Positions 60,875 to 64,000 of a stretch of 64,000 bases of DNA are shown here, piece by piece. Below the pieces are notes generated by a model. It saw only the letters and a list, made by a program, of their open reading frames with translations, was not told where the DNA came from and did not search any database. Location: the NCBI GenBank assembly GCA_023667265.1, contig JAMPAJ010000001.1, positions 145,428 through 209,427 on the forward strand, given 5' to 3'. Numbering within the stretch: the first letter of the stretch is position 1; the number at the start of each line of letters is the position of its first letter. A program made the position numbers and the translations under genes. The DNA is from Alistipes sp. (GTDB lineage Bacteria > Bacillota > Clostridia > Oscillospirales > Ruminococcaceae).

Positions 60875-61426
60875 ATGAAAGTAACACTTGAAGCATACGG
60901 AAAAAACGATCTGAAAAAGCTGAAAAGACTTTACCTCACCGCATTTCCGGCTGAGGAGCGTGCGCCGTTTTTTCTCATGATGCTGAAAACCCGTCAAGGC
61001 AGGGCTGAAATGCTTACGGCGAAGATCAACGGAAAATTCGTGGGATTTGTCTATATGGTCTGCCACGATGATCTTGCCTATCTCTTCTATCTTGCCGTGG
61101 CTGATAAGCTCCGGGGAAAGGGGATAGGCGGAAAAATTATTGATGCCGTAAAGAAAAGGTACATAGGTATGAGGATATTTCTCGCCCGGGAGCAGTTGGA
61201 TGAAACTGCCGAAAACTATGCCCAGCGTGTGAGCCGGCGTAATTTCTATCTTCGCTGCGGATTTACAGATCTGCCATGCATGATAAAGGAAGCAAGCGTT
61301 ATCTACGATGTAATGGGTATCGGCGGCAGCATTTCTGCGGAGGACTACGACCGCCTTATCAGCGCGTGGGCTGGCAGACTGATGCGGAAGCTCATAGATA
61401 TGAGGATCATCGAAAAGAGTGAATAA
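60875..61426 (+). CDS. GNAT family acetyltransferase
   Basis: The 183-residue protein has the acetyl-CoA-binding pattern AVADKLRGKGIGGKIIDAV (R-x-x-G-x-G/A) and a LKRLYLTAFPAEERAPFF opening seen in one Firmicutes GNAT group. The acceptor is unknown. AGGTGG lies upstream of ATG. The next acetyltransferase starts one base after its stop. Confidence 0.88.
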   Translation: MKVTLEAYGKNDLKKLKRLYLTAFPAEERAPFFLMMLKTRQGRAEMLTAKINGKFVGFVYMVCHDDLAYLFYLAVADKLRGKGIGGKIIDAVKKRYIGMRIFLAREQLDETAENYAQRVSRRNFYLRCGFTDLPCMIKEASVIYDVMGIGGSISAEDYDRLISAWAGRLMRKLIDMRIIEKSE

Positions 61427-61427
61427 A

Positions 61428-61928
61428 ATGTCAATTGAAATAACAAAAGTAAAATATTTTCCAGAGCTTCGTGAGGTCGCGGAGTTGGCGGAGAAGATCT
61501 GGAATGAGTGCTTCGTGGGTATAATAAGCCGTGGTCAGATCAACTACATGGTGGAAAAATTCCAGTCTCTTGAGGCTATGACAAAGCAGATAGAGGAGCA
61601 GGGCTACAGCTATTTTGCAGTCCGTGACGACGGCGAGCTTTGCGGATATATCGGAGTAAAGCCGGAGTCCGACAGCAGATTTTTCCTGAGCAAGCTCTAC
61701 CTGCGGCAGGACAGACGGGGCAGGGGAATTGCTTCGCTGATGCTGAAAAGAGTATTCGATGAGGCTCGCATCAGCGGAAAAAGCAGCGTGTATCTGACCG
61801 TGAACAAGCACAACGACCACGCGATCAATGTCTATAAAGCGACAGGCTTCGGGATGATCGACACGGCAGTCACAGATATTGGCGGCGGTTATGTCATGGA
61901 TGATTTCATTATGGAATATACATTATAG
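61428..61928 (+). CDS. GNAT family acetyltransferase
   Basis: The 166 residues are a typical GNAT domain, with KLYLRQDRRGRGIASLMLKRV as the acetyl-CoA motif and LTVNKHNDHAINVYKATGF as the closing motif. It is a distinct subgroup from its upstream neighbour. ATG 61428 is chosen over an in-frame GTG at 61419 that overlaps the previous gene. Substrate unknown. Confidence 0.9.
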   Translation: MSIEITKVKYFPELREVAELAEKIWNECFVGIISRGQINYMVEKFQSLEAMTKQIEEQGYSYFAVRDDGELCGYIGVKPESDSRFFLSKLYLRQDRRGRGIASLMLKRVFDEARISGKSSVYLTVNKHNDHAINVYKATGFGMIDTAVTDIGGGYVMDDFIMEYTL

Positions 61929-61957
61929 TATAGTAATTCTGGAGATGGAGTGATAAT

Positions 61958-62521
61958 TTGGGAATTATTGAACTTTTGCTGCTTTCCCTCGGTCTTGCTA
62001 TGGACGCCTTTTCGGTGTCGGTATGCAAGGGTCTGAGCATGAAAAAGATCGACTACAAGGGAGCAGCTGTAACTGCGCTGTTTTTCGGCGCATTTCAGGC
62101 AGCTATGCCGCTTATAGGCTATTTTCTCGGAAGCTATTTTGAGAAATTCATAAGTACATACAGCCACTGGATAGCCTTTGTTCTGTTGGGTATCATCGGC
62201 GGCAAAATGATCTACGAGGTCATAAGGGGCGAGGAGGACGGCGACGGCGTCAAGGAATATAAGCTTGACATAAAGGAGCTGCTTATACTTTCTATCGCCA
62301 CCAGCATTGACGCTCTTGCAGTCGGAGTTATATTTGCGGCGCAGAAAACGAATCTGATCCTGTCGGTTTCGGTCATCGGCGGAATAACTTTTGTTATTTG
62401 TCTTGCAGGCGTTATTATCGGCAACCGCTTCGGTACGAAATATGAGAAAAAAGCGGAGCTTGCAGGCGGTATCGTGCTTTGTCTTATAGGCGTGAAGCTG
62501 CTTCTGGACGGATTATTGTAA
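61958..62521 (+). CDS. mntP: Manganese efflux pump MntP
   Basis: The 187 residues form six membrane helices in two repeats with the family motifs LGLAMDAFSVSVCKGL and IATSIDALAVGVIF, where the Asp residues are needed for Mn2+ export. Start is TTG 61958, with GGAG some 8-10 bases before it. No yybP-ykoY type riboswitch is seen in the short upstream gap. Confidence 0.95.
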   Translation: MGIIELLLLSLGLAMDAFSVSVCKGLSMKKIDYKGAAVTALFFGAFQAAMPLIGYFLGSYFEKFISTYSHWIAFVLLGIIGGKMIYEVIRGEEDGDGVKEYKLDIKELLILSIATSIDALAVGVIFAAQKTNLILSVSVIGGITFVICLAGVIIGNRFGTKYEKKAELAGGIVLCLIGVKLLLDGLL

Positions 62522-62531
62522 ATGCATTAAA

Positions 62532-62564
62532 AAAGACATCCCGTGAGAATTCCGGGATGTCTAA
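62532..62564. terminator. Terminator of mntP
   Basis: AGACATCCCG and CGGGATGTCT form a 10-bp stem preceded by an A-run, placed between convergent genes. Confidence 0.8.
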
Positions 62565-62613
62565 GAGCCTGTTCAGAATCTCTGCGTGCGCGTGGAAATT
62601 CTGAACAGGCTCT
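62564..62613. repeat. Short palindrome related to the element after hydG
   Basis: AGAGCCTGTTCAGAAT and its exact complement form a 16-bp stem with an 18-base loop. The arm matches the ends of the element at 43396-43555, so it looks like an internally deleted copy. Its right end abuts the PP2C stop codon. Confidence 0.75.
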
Positions 62614-63359
62614 TATATTTTCATCACAGCAACAATGGAAATATTATCGTTGCCCTGGCGTGCAAGGGCTGCTTTTACCAGAAGCTCCAGCCGCTTCGGG
62701 AGGCTTTTTGGCAGCTCCATAATGCACTGCATTTCAAGTGTCGACAGAAAATCCGACAAGCCGTCGGAGCATATCAGCAGCACATCTCCGTACTCCATTC
62801 CGCCCTCGATAGTCTGGATATCAATTTTCGGCAAGTCCTTGATATTGCCAAAAGCCGGAAAAATTATATTCCGGTGGACGTGAGTTTTTCTGTCCTCCTG
62901 AGATATCGAGCCTTCCTCGATGAGCAGCTGCACCAGGGACTGATCTCTCGAAAGCTGCCGGAGACTGCCCTCTCTGAATCGGTAAAGCCTGGAATCCCCC
63001 ACGTTAAAGGCAATAACGCTGCCGTCGGCGTCCACTGCAACTCCGCAGAGAGTCGTCTGCATATTATGGCTGTCCGGGTCGTTCCGGCTGTGCTCCGCAA
63101 GCTCCTCATGAACGGCAAAAAGGCTGCTCCTAAGACCTTCAACAGAGAGATCCTCGATTTTCGCAACCTTTTCAAGACACATGGAAGAGGCAAGCTCCCC
63201 GGCGCTTTCGCCCGACACGCCGTCGGAGACCGCAGCGATAAACGCAGCGTCAAGCTCCTTCTCCGAAGCTCCGGAGGTAAGGACGACTCCTCCTACGAGT
63301 ACGGCGTCTTCGTTATGAGGCATATTGCCTTTTTCGGTTATTCCGCAGCAGTAGTACAT
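62613..63359 (-). CDS. PP2C-family serine/threonine phosphatase
   Basis: The 248-residue protein has the metal-binding motifs of PP2C: HNEDA near the start, AAVSDGVSGESAGELAS, NVGDSRLYRF, LICSDGLSDFL and NDNISIVAV. It would dephosphorylate protein Ser/Thr residues; no partner kinase is in the window. It starts 12 bases after tatD with GGAATAAAGCC before ATG, a weak site. It probably shares the tatD operon. Confidence 0.93.
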   Translation of the reverse strand: MYYCCGITEKGNMPHNEDAVLVGGVVLTSGASEKELDAAFIAAVSDGVSGESAGELASSMCLEKVAKIEDLSVEGLRSSLFAVHEELAEHSRNDPDSHNMQTTLCGVAVDADGSVIAFNVGDSRLYRFREGSLRQLSRDQSLVQLLIEEGSISQEDRKTHVHRNIIFPAFGNIKDLPKIDIQTIEGGMEYGDVLLICSDGLSDFLSTLEMQCIMELPKSLPKRLELLVKAALARQGNDNISIVAVMKI

Positions 63360-63371
63360 GGCTTTATTCCT

Positions 63372-64000
63372 TTAAATACGATAAAATCTTTTTCCGTTTT
63401 CGTTGGTTATGTCAATAAGCTCCTGCACGTCCAGACCTTTTATTTCGGCTGCTTTAGCCGCTGTAGAGGCTATCATGGAGCTGTCGCATCGCCTGCCTCT
63501 GAACGGTTCGGGAGCCATGTAGGGACAGTCGGTCTCCAGAAGAAGCCTGTCTGTCGGAACTTCTGCGAGGGCTTTAAGCGCCTTTTTAGCATTTTTAAAT
63601 GTAAGAACACCTGTAAACCCAACGTACAGTCCAAGCTTCAGGACTTCTCGTGCCATTTCCGCCGAACCGCTGAAGCAGTGTACAACGGCGTTGGGTCTAT
63701 GATCTTTCAGTATGCTCAGGGTGTCCTCCCAGGCGTCCCGGGTGTGGATGATGACCGGCATATCAAACCGCTTTGCCAGTTCAAGCTGCTCCTCGAACAG
63801 CTTTATCTGCTTTTCACGGCAGTATCCGTCATAGTGATAGTCCAGTCCGATCTCGCCTATAGCCATTGTTTTGTGCAGGGCAGCGGCGGCTTCTACGATA
63901 CTAAGGTAATCCTCCGGGTTGTCGTCTGCGCTTTCCGGGTGGACTCCGGCGGCGGAGTAGATATAGCTGTATTTTTCCGCCAGCAGCGCGTTTTCCCGGG
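63372..64000 (-). CDS. tatD: TatD family metal-dependent hydrolase (partial)
   Basis: About 208 residues are present and the 5' end lies beyond the window; the normal length is about 255. Motifs are AAGVHPES, GEIGLDYHYDG, VIHTRDAWEDT, HCFSGS and ETDCPYMAP, which supply the metal ligands. TatD proteins are 3'-5' DNA exonucleases involved in DNA repair or turnover. The frame is open to the edge of the window, so the ATG at 63866 is internal. Confidence 0.94.
   Translation of the reverse strand, partial: RENALLAEKYSYIYSAAGVHPESADDNPEDYLSIVEAAAALHKTMAIGEIGLDYHYDGYCREKQIKLFEEQLELAKRFDMPVIIHTRDAWEDTLSILKDHRPNAVVHCFSGSAEMAREVLKLGLYVGFTGVLTFKNAKKALKALAEVPTDRLLLETDCPYMAPEPFRGRRCDSSMIASTAAKAAEIKGLDVQELIDITNENGKRFYRI

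Noticed and set aside
61929..61957. Manganese yybP-ykoY riboswitch upstream of mntP
   Set aside because: Only about 30 bases separate the genes, too few for the riboswitch.

Overview
The window looks like a chromosomal segment of a cellulosome-producing Ruminococcus (Oscillospiraceae), close in style to R. flavefaciens or R. champanellensis. The basis is a dockerin-bearing GH48 exoglucanase, a dockerin-bearing GH26 mannanase, two dockerin-bearing proteases, a lipoprotein GH5 glucanase, HydG-type [FeFe]-hydrogenase maturation, Gram-positive RNase Y, Mini-RNase III and Prp, and strong AGGAGG ribosome binding sites. Species assignment is inference; no 16S gene is present.

Layout. 1-3.6 kb: tandemly duplicated terminators, then nth, a small membrane protein and coaBC on the minus strand, divergent from coaX. 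3.6-6.0 kb: GH26 mannanase. 6.3-12.7 kb: a DUF1846 protein and a four-gene Gld-type ABC export operon. 13.1-15.8 kb: the GH48 cellulase, with a consensus promoter, structured leader and ribosomal-protein-like codon use. 16-21.3 kb: tRNA-Leu(GAG), a TolA-like repeat protein, proA, proB, a D-2-hydroxyacid dehydrogenase and a small membrane protein. 21.5-26.6 kb: rny, a dockerin-M6-like metalloprotease and a polytopic O-antigen-ligase-like protein. 26.6-29 kb: a cluster of palindromes, a CNNM/CorC protein and a DUF1292 protein. 28.9-31.9 kb: an accessory patch with a holin, an M15 endolysin, a broken tyrosine integrase and an unknown gene, ending at the 3' end of guaA. 31.9-35.3 kb: guaA, tadA and a degenerate CPBP membrane protein. 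35.5-39.2 kb: rplJ-rplL with an L10 leader, then ylbJ divergent from yqfC-yqfD. 39.2-41.4 kb: GH5 lipoprotein. 41.5-43.4 kb: TM1266-type regulator and hydG behind a putative attenuator. 43.6-46.2 kb: two related lipoproteins, a 50-residue membrane microprotein and a YlmC/YmxH protein. 46.2-48.8 kb: rpsB, tsf and a membrane protein. 48.9-56.8 kb: MoxR, DUF58, transglutaminase, C39-like protease with dockerin, prmA and an unknown conserved gene. 56.8-61.9 kb: rplU-prp-rpmA, obg, mrnC, yebC and two GNAT acetyltransferases. 62-64 kb: mntP, a PP2C phosphatase and a partial TatD nuclease.

The most distinctive DNA-level signal is a family of about 93-bp repeats carrying a complete sigma-A promoter. 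They sit in tandem immediately upstream of three unrelated genes (coaX, guaA, the GH5 glucanase). In each array the gene-proximal copy has TATAAT and the gene-distal copies have TATAAG. Several other palindromic repeat families sit at stop codons or form gene leaders. The hydG leader holds a terminator whose 3' arm is exactly duplicated upstream, the layout expected of an attenuator. At protein level the most unusual group is the MoxR/DUF58/transglutaminase operon that runs into a dockerin-tagged cysteine protease.
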